From: Waddlia chondrophila WSU 86-1044
GTDB lineage: Bacteria > Chlamydiota > Chlamydiia > Chlamydiales > Waddliaceae
Length of the DNA: 64,000 nucleotides
Assembly: GCF_000092785.1 (NCBI RefSeq)
Contig: NC_014225.1
Coordinates: forward strand, 186,001 to 250,000
Direction of reading: 5' to 3'
Each line of letters opens with the position of its first letter. Positions within the stretch are counted from its first letter, which is position 1. This document shows positions 26,384-33,713 of this stretch, one piece after another. The position numbers were made by a program, and so were the translations under genes. A model generated the notes under the pieces. The model was not told the DNA's origin. It did no database searches and saw only the letters and a program-made list of their open reading frames with translations.

Positions 26384-27421
26384 ATGAATGAGAATAATAT
26401 TCGTTTAGGAAGAGAGTATCTTTATCAACAATATAACAACGGCCAATACGAAAGTCATGTAAAGCCTGCAATTGATAGATATAGAAACTTAAGTGATCTT
26501 TTTAGCCAAAATATGGATTTATGCAGGAATGGGGCGGGGCGCTTTTATGATTCTAAGAGTCATAAATTTTTTCAAGGATTCGGGAATTATTCTGTTCAGA
26601 ATGAATCTGTGTGGGGAAGAGATCACATTCTATATAGGATTCGTGAGTTTTCTGCTGCTCTTTTCGGATCGGATGCAGAGAAGCAAGAATGTGTAAAAGC
26701 TTATCTCTATCATAAATTGGGAGTGCAATCGGAGCAAGATTACGTCGATCTTGGGAAAGTCAATGATGATAAAATATGGAAATTATTTGGTAAGCTCGAA
26801 AAAAAACAGTTCTTGACATGCGAGGAAAAAGAGAGGAAGCAAGCGTATTTAGCTTCCGATGAGTATAAAATTGAAATGTTGACGGAAGAGCTTGAGGAAA
26901 TTCAGAAGGGAATCCAAAAAAAGGAGGAATATTTTTTCCAAACTCTCATAAATGAGGAGATGCTGAATGGAATCATTGAGCGGATCGAAGAAAGGTTGAA
27001 AAAAAATATTTCTCCAAATGGTCGAGAATCTTTGCAAAATGTTCTTCAAGCGATAAAAGAGATTAGAAAAGGAAGAGAGAATAACACTTCGTTGTCGGAG
27101 ATTAAATTTCAAATGCTATTTAAAAATGGAAATAGTTATCGCAATTGCTTGGGTCAGTCTGGTGATATTGATAGAATCTATGAATGTCTTGAAGAATTGG
27201 ATGAAAAATTTTTAATAAGAAGAGATCAAATCATTCGTCAATTAAATGATCTTCAAGAGAAACCTGTTGTGATTGATGATCTTCAACCTATTCCAAATGA
27301 GGCCCAAAAGGTTGAAAAAAACGAGCAAACGTCATGGTTGAGTGGAGTGATCAATGCAATTTTAGGATTTTTCCGATCCGCTTGGAACTGGTTTCTGAAT
27401 TTATTTTTTCGAAACGGATAG
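26384..27421 (+). CDS. Coiled-coil protein of unknown function with C-terminal hydrophobic anchor
   Basis: A 345-residue protein, not recognised. The N-terminal ~130 residues are Tyr/Arg/Asn-rich (YLYQQYNNGQYESHVKPAID), the middle (~160-290) is rich in Glu/Lys with heptad-like coiled coils (EELEEIQKGIQKKEEYFFQ), and the end carries a hydrophobic, Trp/Phe-rich segment (INAILGFFRSAWNWFLNLFF) suited to membrane association. No signal peptide. AT-rich compared with uvrB upstream. The gene has its own intergenic region (26323-26383) and is convergent with an ankyrin gene. A lineage-specific, possibly secreted protein; that role is inference. Confidence 0.6.
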   Translation: MNENNIRLGREYLYQQYNNGQYESHVKPAIDRYRNLSDLFSQNMDLCRNGAGRFYDSKSHKFFQGFGNYSVQNESVWGRDHILYRIREFSAALFGSDAEKQECVKAYLYHKLGVQSEQDYVDLGKVNDDKIWKLFGKLEKKQFLTCEEKERKQAYLASDEYKIEMLTEELEEIQKGIQKKEEYFFQTLINEEMLNGIIERIEERLKKNISPNGRESLQNVLQAIKEIRKGRENNTSLSEIKFQMLFKNGNSYRNCLGQSGDIDRIYECLEELDEKFLIRRDQIIRQLNDLQEKPVVIDDLQPIPNEAQKVEKNEQTSWLSGVINAILGFFRSAWNWFLNLFFRNG

Positions 27422-27424
27422 CGA

Positions 27425-28651
27425 TCAGATAAGTTTCTTGCATTCCTCATAGCCACTGTCGAAATCGTCTTTTGGTAGAAGATAGACTGAAGTGACTTCG
27501 TTGATGATTGCACCTGCTTCTTTGAATGTGTATTCCAACAGCTCTTTACAGGTTTTTCCATCGTTTGTTTGGATGGATAAATCTCCTCCGTTTTTAAGCA
27601 GTGCTTCAATCATCGGGGCGTCGCGGCGAATGCAGGCTAGATGAAGAGCTGTGTATCCATTTTTATTTCGCAGATTTGGATCAGCGCCTTTATCGACCAA
27701 TTTCTGGACGAGTTGAAGATTGGAAATCGTTAGGGGTTTTCCATCTCTCGTGCGGTTTTTATATCCCTTGGCGATCGCCAGATGCAGTGCGGAGTTTCCC
27801 AAGCCTTTAAGGTCTAGATTTTGAGGGTAGTTAAGGATTTCTGAAGCCATACTGTTATTTCCATTTGCGATTGCCCAGATAAGCGCAGTATTGTCCCATC
27901 TGTCCTGAATATTAAAATCGATTCCGTTATCGGCAAAAATAGCGACGAATTCGCTCGGCTCCCCAAATTTTGCTAAATCGTGCAAAATCGTTCCTTTGAA
28001 CCATAAATCAGCTCTTGTATTGATGTTGGGCCCTATTTTCACAATTGCGCTAAGTTCATCGTTCATTTCAGGTCTATAGTGGTGCCTGCCTTTGCGGATC
28101 AAAAGAGAAATTCCATGTCTCCACTTTGCCTCGTCGAAAGAGTCTTGCGCTTCCGGAAATTTTTCAATTCCAGCAGCAGTTGAAATCAGTGCACTGAGTT
28201 CGTTTTTTGTGCTTTCAATGATGAATTGGCGCAGCTCAGGCTCTTCCATACATTCGGTGATCAGTTGAGAGGAATTATCAAAAATTTGTTGGCATAATTT
28301 TTTGAAATCATCCAGTCGATTACAATCTGTAACCTGATCTTCAAGGGTTCTTAATGTTGCTTCCAATTCGCGTTGAATGATTTTGATATCTCTTTGATCT
28401 GCCGATGAGATGCGGCGATGTAAAGGAGGAGAATGGTTAGGTTCTTTGTTCTCATTCTGCACATGGGTAGGGTCTTTAATACGCCGGGATGCCCAGTTGT
28501 AAATGATCATGCCAAGATGGATAAGTCCTGCTGTCAGTAATCCTAGACAAAGTGATGCAATAAAGCAGATTTTGCGGTCTGTTGCACTGATTTTCTCAGA
28601 AAAAGGATCCAGCATAAAGTCTGTAAAAAAATTTCTAGGTGTGACTTGCAT
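27425..28651 (-). CDS. Ankyrin-repeat protein with N-terminal membrane segment
   Basis: A 408-residue protein. Residues ~27-50 form a hydrophobic segment (ICFIASLCLGLLTAGLIHLG). A hydrophilic helical region follows, then four or so ankyrin repeats between ~215 and 370: TILHDLAKFGEPSEFVAIF, NTALIWAIANGNNSMASEI, SALHLAIAKGY and TALHLACIRRDAPMIEALL, with the consensus G-x-TALHLA turn. Ankyrin repeats mediate protein binding and are common in effectors of amoeba-associated bacteria. No enzymatic domain is seen. Its stop is only 3 bases from that of the convergent gene. Confidence 0.8.
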   Translation of the reverse strand: MQVTPRNFFTDFMLDPFSEKISATDRKICFIASLCLGLLTAGLIHLGMIIYNWASRRIKDPTHVQNENKEPNHSPPLHRRISSADQRDIKIIQRELEATLRTLEDQVTDCNRLDDFKKLCQQIFDNSSQLITECMEEPELRQFIIESTKNELSALISTAAGIEKFPEAQDSFDEAKWRHGISLLIRKGRHHYRPEMNDELSAIVKIGPNINTRADLWFKGTILHDLAKFGEPSEFVAIFADNGIDFNIQDRWDNTALIWAIANGNNSMASEILNYPQNLDLKGLGNSALHLAIAKGYKNRTRDGKPLTISNLQLVQKLVDKGADPNLRNKNGYTALHLACIRRDAPMIEALLKNGGDLSIQTNDGKTCKELLEYTFKEAGAIINEVTSVYLLPKDDFDSGYEECKKLI

Positions 28652-28788
28652 AATTTTCCATAAATATATTGTTGAATTACTTATCTTATGCTTTTTCTGT
28701 TAATTTAACATTAAGTTTTTATAAATATTTTATTTGTTAAATTTTTATAAATAGGAATGTTTTTCCATTAATTAGGAGGGTTTTTCGA

Positions 28789-28813
28789 AAAATATTTTTT
28801 GAAAAAATATTTT
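28789..28813. repeat. Perfect AT palindrome upstream of the kinase-like gene
   Basis: AAAATATTTTTT (28789-28800), a single G, then AAAAAATATTTT (28802-28813): twelve-base arms around one base. It lies 41 bases before the kinase-like gene start in a 203-bp AT-rich intergenic region shared with the divergent ankyrin gene. It could be an operator or a cruciform-forming site. Confidence 0.45.
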
Positions 28814-28854
28814 ATATAAAATAAGCATGACCGAGAATTTTTTAAATAGAGTTT

Positions 28855-30534
28855 ATGGATATGACTATAAAAGTAAAAGAACGTATTGCATTTTATGAAT
28901 CTTTAAAAGGTGCTTCGGAGAAGAAGGCTGGGAAAAGCATTCATCATCTTCAATCAAGTGGTAAGAGCAAGAAAGTAAATTTAGAAACGATAGATAAAGT
29001 TGATGAATATGCTAAAGAGGTGATTGGAGAATATCGTGTGTATCATAGAGAAGATTCAAATAAAACATATCTTATACATTCAAGAGTGGTAGAGAGAGAT
29101 CCGTTAGTATCGGAAGTCATACGAAAAGCGAAGAGGGTTTCCCAAAAGCAAAAGATAGAGCCTGATGAGAGGAAGAGAAAGATTGATGAGATGCTCAGGG
29201 AGATTACAAAGAGGCTCGTCATTAAAGATGGGAGGTTGATGCGTCCCTATTTCGAGTCAGGGGCAACAAAATATTATGATACAGGGATGACGCCAAAGAG
29301 TTTGTCAGTTCTACTTGAACAGGTTTGCAGGGTTGAAGATGTGGAGACGAGGGTTTTCCATCTTATAGGCGAAGAAAGTGAAGTGAAAGGAAAATTTTTA
29401 TCAATTTCTAGAAATGAGAGCTCTAAAGATCGATGCATTGTCCACATAGGGGTGCAAATTGGCCGAGGAGGTGCGGGCAAGATACACAAAGTGTGGAACT
29501 TGAACAATAATCGAGTATTAGTGCTTAAAAAGTCTTTTGGTCAAGATCTTCAGAAGATCTTAGAAAGGAAAACTTCTCTCGATATAGAGGCGAGTCATTT
29601 GAAAAAAATCAATCCGAAAGGTAGATGTAATGGGCTCCAAAGAGCTCCGTATTTAGTTTTTCGAATGAGTTCGCGGTCAAGCTCTTTTGTGGGGCTTTTG
29701 AGCGCCCGGTATGATTCTGATTTGTCGGCGGCTTTAAGTCCTGTCGATATGGAGGGAAATGAAAATAAAAATAAAAGAGAGTTGAATTTGGAGCAGATGA
29801 TTGACGGTGCCCACCAGATTTTTTCAGGCATCATTCACTTGAATAGGTCTAAAATTCTCAATGCAGATATTAAGTCTTCCAATATTTTCATTAGGCAGCG
29901 TTCTAATGGAAAGCTCAAGTTTCACATTTCTGATTTTGATCAAGCGGTTTTCTTAAATGACGATTTATATCGATCGGAGCATTTTGCAAGAGACCCTGTC
30001 GGAGGGTTTTCAGTTGATTCTCTTAAAATTAATCACCAAAGATGGGCTGAAAAAACTGCCAAGGCGATTGTTTTAAGACTGGAAGCCCTTCAAATGTCTT
30101 CTAAGCAGAGAGCAAAGGTTAGAAAGAAGTTAAAAAAGAATAAAGTTAAGAGCAAACTGGAAAAAGAGAAGATTGAAGTTTATAAAGCTAAGACAAAAGT
30201 TCTTGAGGAGGAGCTTATTGAATTAAAAAGGTCATTTAGCGAGATTGCCTTTGACATCCACACGGTTTCCGGAGGACATATTCTTTTTCAAATGCTTTCA
30301 TCGGAGCTGAGCTATGATATTGATGATATCGATTTTGCTAAATTGGAGCGCAAAGTGAACTTTTCCGACAAGGAGCGAGATCTGTATAGGCAATTAGTGG
30401 ATTTGTGCGTTCGATGTTTACCAGAGATAGAAGAAGCTCCGGAAGTTGTCAATTTAGAACATTTTTATCATCCCATTGGGATTTCAGTTGATGAATGCCT
30501 GAACACGCTAGAGGAGATTAGCGGTTTAAGATAA
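28855..30534 (+). CDS. Protein kinase-like protein (Ser/Thr kinase fold)
   Basis: A 559-residue protein. After ~200 Lys/Glu-rich residues comes a kinase domain: Gly-rich loop IGRGGAGKIHKVW at ~201, a possible ATP-binding Lys in RVLVLKKSF (~222), the catalytic loop SKILNADIKSSNIFI near 330-345 (catalytic Asp and Asn kept, HRD altered to NAD) and the metal-binding motif as SDFDQ near 358 (DFD instead of DFG). A Lys-rich coiled insertion (~400-440) interrupts the C-lobe, and an unassigned end follows (VDLCVRCLPEIEEA). The key Lys/Asp/Asn/Asp set appears present, so activity is plausible. Substrate unknown; no membrane segments seen, so it could be a secreted kinase. Confidence 0.7.
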   Translation: MDMTIKVKERIAFYESLKGASEKKAGKSIHHLQSSGKSKKVNLETIDKVDEYAKEVIGEYRVYHREDSNKTYLIHSRVVERDPLVSEVIRKAKRVSQKQKIEPDERKRKIDEMLREITKRLVIKDGRLMRPYFESGATKYYDTGMTPKSLSVLLEQVCRVEDVETRVFHLIGEESEVKGKFLSISRNESSKDRCIVHIGVQIGRGGAGKIHKVWNLNNNRVLVLKKSFGQDLQKILERKTSLDIEASHLKKINPKGRCNGLQRAPYLVFRMSSRSSSFVGLLSARYDSDLSAALSPVDMEGNENKNKRELNLEQMIDGAHQIFSGIIHLNRSKILNADIKSSNIFIRQRSNGKLKFHISDFDQAVFLNDDLYRSEHFARDPVGGFSVDSLKINHQRWAEKTAKAIVLRLEALQMSSKQRAKVRKKLKKNKVKSKLEKEKIEVYKAKTKVLEEELIELKRSFSEIAFDIHTVSGGHILFQMLSSELSYDIDDIDFAKLERKVNFSDKERDLYRQLVDLCVRCLPEIEEAPEVVNLEHFYHPIGISVDECLNTLEEISGLR

Positions 30535-31195
30535 GGTTTGAAAGCTGCTTTCCGGCTGATTTGAAATAAAACCAGGCGATTTCTGCCTGTTTTTCTTCTA
30601 TTGACAGGTCGCCCGGAGAAGCTAAAAGTTTTCTTTTTTCAGTGACGGCATGGTGAAGGGTGATTGCGGCGGCGACAGAGAGGTTGAAGCTTTCGCAAAA
30701 TCCGTACATAGGGATGGTAAAATGGCTGGTGCAGATGTTCAAGGCGGCATCTGTCAGCCCATTTTTTTCATTCCCAAACAAAAAACAGCAGGGACGATCC
30801 AGAGAAAGCGCGTGCAGAGGGGTATTGCCATGAGGTGTTGCTCCATAAATCACGAATCCTTTCATTGATTTTTGAAATGTGTCGAGTGATGAATGCGAGT
30901 GAAGGTTCATCCAGCGGTCGGAGCCACGCATTGTTTGCCTTCCTCTTCCTTTTCTTGGTTTTCCAATGAGATGCGCATCAGTGAGACCTAAAGCTTCGGC
31001 GGTGCGAACCATAGCAAGCGCGTTATGGATATCGGAGGGAGCTTCGGCAGCGGTTTGGATTGACTGGATCCTGTATTTGACGACAGGATCGATTTTCCGC
31101 TTTCTCTCGTCTGTCAGATAGGGGGAGAGTTTTTCGATGATTGTTTTTGCTCCTAAAGAGTGTAGGTGTCGAATGAAATCTGGACTTTTTGACAT
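30518..31195 (-). CDS. trmH: SpoU/TrmH-family RNA 2'-O-methyltransferase
   Basis: A 225-residue SPOUT methyltransferase. The three SpoU motifs are visible: SDIHNALAMVRTAEALGLTD (~55-75), PCCFLFGNEKNGLTDAAL (~137-154) and IPMYGFCESFNLSVAAAITL (~166-185). Length and the N-terminal extension resemble TrmH, which methylates G18 of tRNA, though other SpoU RNA targets cannot be excluded. It overlaps the end of the convergent kinase-like gene by 17 bases and is divergent from the thioesterase gene with only 26 bases between starts. Confidence 0.85.
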   Translation of the reverse strand: MSKSPDFIRHLHSLGAKTIIEKLSPYLTDERKRKIDPVVKYRIQSIQTAAEAPSDIHNALAMVRTAEALGLTDAHLIGKPRKGRGRQTMRGSDRWMNLHSHSSLDTFQKSMKGFVIYGATPHGNTPLHALSLDRPCCFLFGNEKNGLTDAALNICTSHFTIPMYGFCESFNLSVAAAITLHHAVTEKRKLLASPGDLSIEEKQAEIAWFYFKSAGKQLSNLILNR

Positions 31196-31221
31196 GAAAA
31201 TAGCATATTACGGGAAGGTAT

Positions 31222-31650
31222 ATGATGTCTATTTGGAAGAGCCCAATCACAATTGAGTCGATCTCCGCGATCAGAGAGAAAACGATGACCGAGCATGTCG
31301 GTATTGAATTTACTGAGGTTGGAGAAAATTTTCTTAAAGGGAAAATGCCGGTCGATGATCGCACAAAGCAGCCGTTTGGCATTATGCATGGGGGAGCTTC
31401 ATGTGTTTTGGCGGAGACTCTGGGCAGTGTCGCTGCTTGCCATTGCGTGGAGATAGACAAACAGGTTTGTGTAGGGCTTTCGCTTAATATTAATCACATC
31501 AGAATGGCGAGAAGCGGCTGGGTTTACGGGATTGCGAGACCTGTGCATATCGGTGGCAAAACCCAAGTTTGGGACATTGCAATTGAAAATGAAGAAGGGG
31601 ATCTTGTCTCTTCGACCCGGTTGACGCTTGCTGTTTTAGATCGTCGGTAA
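31222..31650 (+). CDS. Hotdog-fold acyl-CoA thioesterase (PaaI/MenI type)
   Basis: A 142-residue hotdog protein. The PaaI-family signature is QPFGIMHGGASCVLAETLGS (residues ~52-71), where the Gly-rich HGG turn and following Glu form the active site, then NHIRMARSGWVYGIARPVHI. Closest known enzymes are DHNA-CoA thioesterase (MenI) of menaquinone synthesis and EntH-like proofreading thioesterases. The sequence alone cannot choose between them. Adjacent ATG codons at 31222 and 31225 are both possible starts. Confidence 0.8.
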   Translation: MMSIWKSPITIESISAIREKTMTEHVGIEFTEVGENFLKGKMPVDDRTKQPFGIMHGGASCVLAETLGSVAACHCVEIDKQVCVGLSLNINHIRMARSGWVYGIARPVHIGGKTQVWDIAIENEEGDLVSSTRLTLAVLDRR

Positions 31651-31659
31651 TTAAAGATT

Positions 31660-31902
31660 TCAGGAATCTCCATACTGATTTTTCTTGTTGTACGAACCGC
31701 ACTGGGGACAAGAGGTCACCTCTTTGCCAATCTGATCGAGATAAGCAAAATGGCAGTACTCGCAAACCAGCAATTCCTGTTCCACGATGATCACTTTCTG
31801 CTTCCGCGATTTTAAGTGATAACGCGCCCAAATTCCCAGAAGAGTCGCCAAAGTGATGCAAAGGTAAAGCATCAAAGCTGTGATGGGAGTCAGTTCAATC
31901 AT
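31660..31902 (-). CDS. Small membrane protein with zinc-ribbon
   Basis: An 80-residue protein from the ATG at 31902 (an upstream ATG would overlap the previous gene by 60 bases). An N-terminal membrane helix (TALMLYLCITLATLLGIWAR) is followed by a basic stretch and a zinc-ribbon with two CxxC pairs: CEYCHFAYLDQI and SCPQCGSYNK. The start overlaps the stop of the TonB/TolA-like gene by 8 bases, making it the last gene of the ExbB-ExbD operon. Function unknown; position suggests an envelope role. Confidence 0.65.
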   Translation of the reverse strand: MIELTPITALMLYLCITLATLLGIWARYHLKSRKQKVIIVEQELLVCEYCHFAYLDQIGKEVTSCPQCGSYNKKNQYGDS

Positions 31903-32623
31903 TTGATACTCCCAGTAGTTCGATCTGTCCTTCTGTAACAAATCCGTTTGCCAAAGGCTCAAATCGGATGCTCTTCAAAATGGCTTCTGCTTCATCGGTG
32001 AACCCGTTTTCCGACTGCGCTGAATACCAAAAAATGGTTCCTGTTCGATCGTCGATCTTAACTGAATAGGTCAACCGTTTAAGAGAGCTTTTTTTGAGGG
32101 GGAAAGTTGAAACAGGTAAAGTGTTGAGGATCGGCAACCGATTGGACAGTGCGCCTAAAAGACGGATTTGAGGCGCTTTTATTTTAGATGAAGGCGCCGG
32201 ATCGAAAGCGATCCATTCGTCGATCAGTGCGTCTGGCTCCTCAAAGATGATTGGAGTCATCGGAAAAGGTTTTTCGGAAGGCAGTACCTCTGCACGGCTT
32301 GGAGAATTGAGGGAAAGGCGGGGAATGAAAGGCTTGGGAAGCACAGGTTCCGGAAGTGTGCGGCGGCGGGAGCTTTCCACTTCTACATTTGCATAGATGG
32401 CGCTGTTAGGAGGCGTCATCTCGATGTTGACTTGAACCGGAGGAAACTGGGTGCTTGTCTGAGCGATTCGAAAGGGTTGCACGTGGAAGAGGACAAACCC
32501 TGTGAGGTGGAAGCAACAGGCAAGGCTTAAAGCGCGCAAAAAGGTCGGGGTGAACATCCTAGTGTGTTCCCGTAGCGTGACATAAGCGGAGTCAGTTGGC
32601 GATGGTTTCTCAAGATGCAGCAT
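31895..32623 (-). CDS. TonB/TolA-like envelope protein
   Basis: A 242-residue protein: short cytosolic N-terminus, one membrane helix (~30-48, LRALSLACCFHLTGFVLF), a Pro-rich periplasmic spacer (RRRTLPEPVLPKPFIPRL and further Pro-rich runs), and a small C-terminal domain ending ILKSIRFEPLANGFVTEGQI, which resembles TonB/TolA C-terminal folds. It follows exbD with a one-base overlap, the place of TolA/TonB in such operons and of CT598 in Chlamydia trachomatis. It likely couples the ExbB-ExbD motor to outer membrane or peptidoglycan partners; domain identity is moderate. Confidence 0.65.
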   Translation of the reverse strand: MLHLEKPSPTDSAYVTLREHTRMFTPTFLRALSLACCFHLTGFVLFHVQPFRIAQTSTQFPPVQVNIEMTPPNSAIYANVEVESSRRRTLPEPVLPKPFIPRLSLNSPSRAEVLPSEKPFPMTPIIFEEPDALIDEWIAFDPAPSSKIKAPQIRLLGALSNRLPILNTLPVSTFPLKKSSLKRLTYSVKIDDRTGTIFWYSAQSENGFTDEAEAILKSIRFEPLANGFVTEGQIELLGVSND

Positions 32624-33069
32624 CAGAAATATTCTGCTTGTTGCGATTCGGCAGGTTTATACACAAGACGCAGGCGCGAGGTGCATTCCTGGCAAATGGA
32701 AAACAGATGAAGAAACGATCCATAGTCTACATGTTGATCAATGCTCAAAACAACAGTGGGTTCCATGCCAAAATTTTGCTTCTTCAGTTTTTTCAGCTCT
32801 TCTTGTAAGTGTTCTTTCAGAGAAACGAGATCGACAATCGATTTTCGCGATCCAACGTAAATCACGTTCTGAGCATCCATGACAATAATCAGCTGCGTCG
32901 TGAGAGGAGCGGAATCTTTTTCCAGCGTGGGGTTTTCAATATTTAGCGATTTTAATGGCAAGATATCTGAGGTGATGATGAAAAAAATCAGCATCAAAAA
33001 GACAACGTCGACTAAAGGAGTTAAATCGATAAGAGAGCTGGAAGGCTTTAGCGAAGACTTGAATCGCAT
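32623..33069 (-). CDS. exbD: ExbD/TolR-family proton-channel subunit
   Basis: A 148-residue ExbD/TolR. The N-terminus has SSLIDLTPLVDVVFLMLIFF, the single membrane helix with the conserved proton-carrying Asp in LVDVVF. The periplasmic domain follows (TTQLIIVMDAQNVIYVGSR, then VVLSIDQHVDYGSFLHLF). With ExbB it forms the proton-driven motor in the inner membrane. It overlaps exbB by one base and the TonB/TolA-like gene by one base, an obligate operon layout. ExbD versus TolR cannot be separated from sequence alone. Confidence 0.9.
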   Translation of the reverse strand: MRFKSSLKPSSSLIDLTPLVDVVFLMLIFFIITSDILPLKSLNIENPTLEKDSAPLTTQLIIVMDAQNVIYVGSRKSIVDLVSLKEHLQEELKKLKKQNFGMEPTVVLSIDQHVDYGSFLHLFSICQECTSRLRLVYKPAESQQAEYF

Positions 33070-33713
33070 TAATATTCCTTTTGATAAACAAGAAGGTCCA
33101 CAATTTCCGAAGAAGAGGTTTGGATCTCTAAAATAAATCCTTCGATCCGGCTGACGACGTAGTTGTATGCCAGGACTGAAGGGATCGCCACAACAAGCCC
33201 TGCGGCAGTTGTCACAAGGGCATATTCCATCGCTTCTCCGATTCGATTAGCGGAAATATCGACGAGGCCGCTCATCCGCATTTCGGCAAATGCCTGAATG
33301 AAACCGAGTACAGTGCCCAAAAGCCCTACTAGTGGTGCAATATGAGCGATGATGGACAGGATTTTTGCGTTTTTTTCCAATTGAGCAATCTCGATCATGC
33401 CAGCGATTTCCATAGAATTTTCGATCTCTTCTTTGCTGCGATTGTGTTTCGCAAGTCCCGCTTTGACAATGTTTGAGATGGTCCCTTTTGTTTTCTCGCA
33501 TGTGTGGATGGCCTCGATCACATCGCCGTCGTTGATATGCTTCCTTAGCTGTAGGATAAAACTATTTGTGTCGATTTCAGACCTTTTCAGATGCATGAGC
33601 CGCTCGATAAAGATCGTAAAGCTGACAATAGAGCAAAATCCGATCAGGATGAGGATAATGTTCCAATTTGAATTGTAGTGGAAGATTGTCGCTAGATACT
33701 CATTGATAGCCAT
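33069..33713 (-). CDS. exbB: ExbB/TolQ-family proton-channel subunit
   Basis: A 214-residue inner-membrane protein with three hydrophobic segments: one near residues 17-37 (IILILIGFCSIVSFTIFIER) and two in the C-terminal half (ILSIIAHIAPLVGLLGTVLGF; ALVTTAAGLVVAIPSVLAY). The LLGTVLGFIQAF and TTAAGLVVAIP blocks are signatures of ExbB/TolQ/MotA proteins and line the proton channel. It overlaps the upstream TPR gene by 14 bases and exbD by one. Confidence 0.93.
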   Translation of the reverse strand: MAINEYLATIFHYNSNWNIILILIGFCSIVSFTIFIERLMHLKRSEIDTNSFILQLRKHINDGDVIEAIHTCEKTKGTISNIVKAGLAKHNRSKEEIENSMEIAGMIEIAQLEKNAKILSIIAHIAPLVGLLGTVLGFIQAFAEMRMSGLVDISANRIGEAMEYALVTTAAGLVVAIPSVLAYNYVVSRIEGFILEIQTSSSEIVDLLVYQKEY

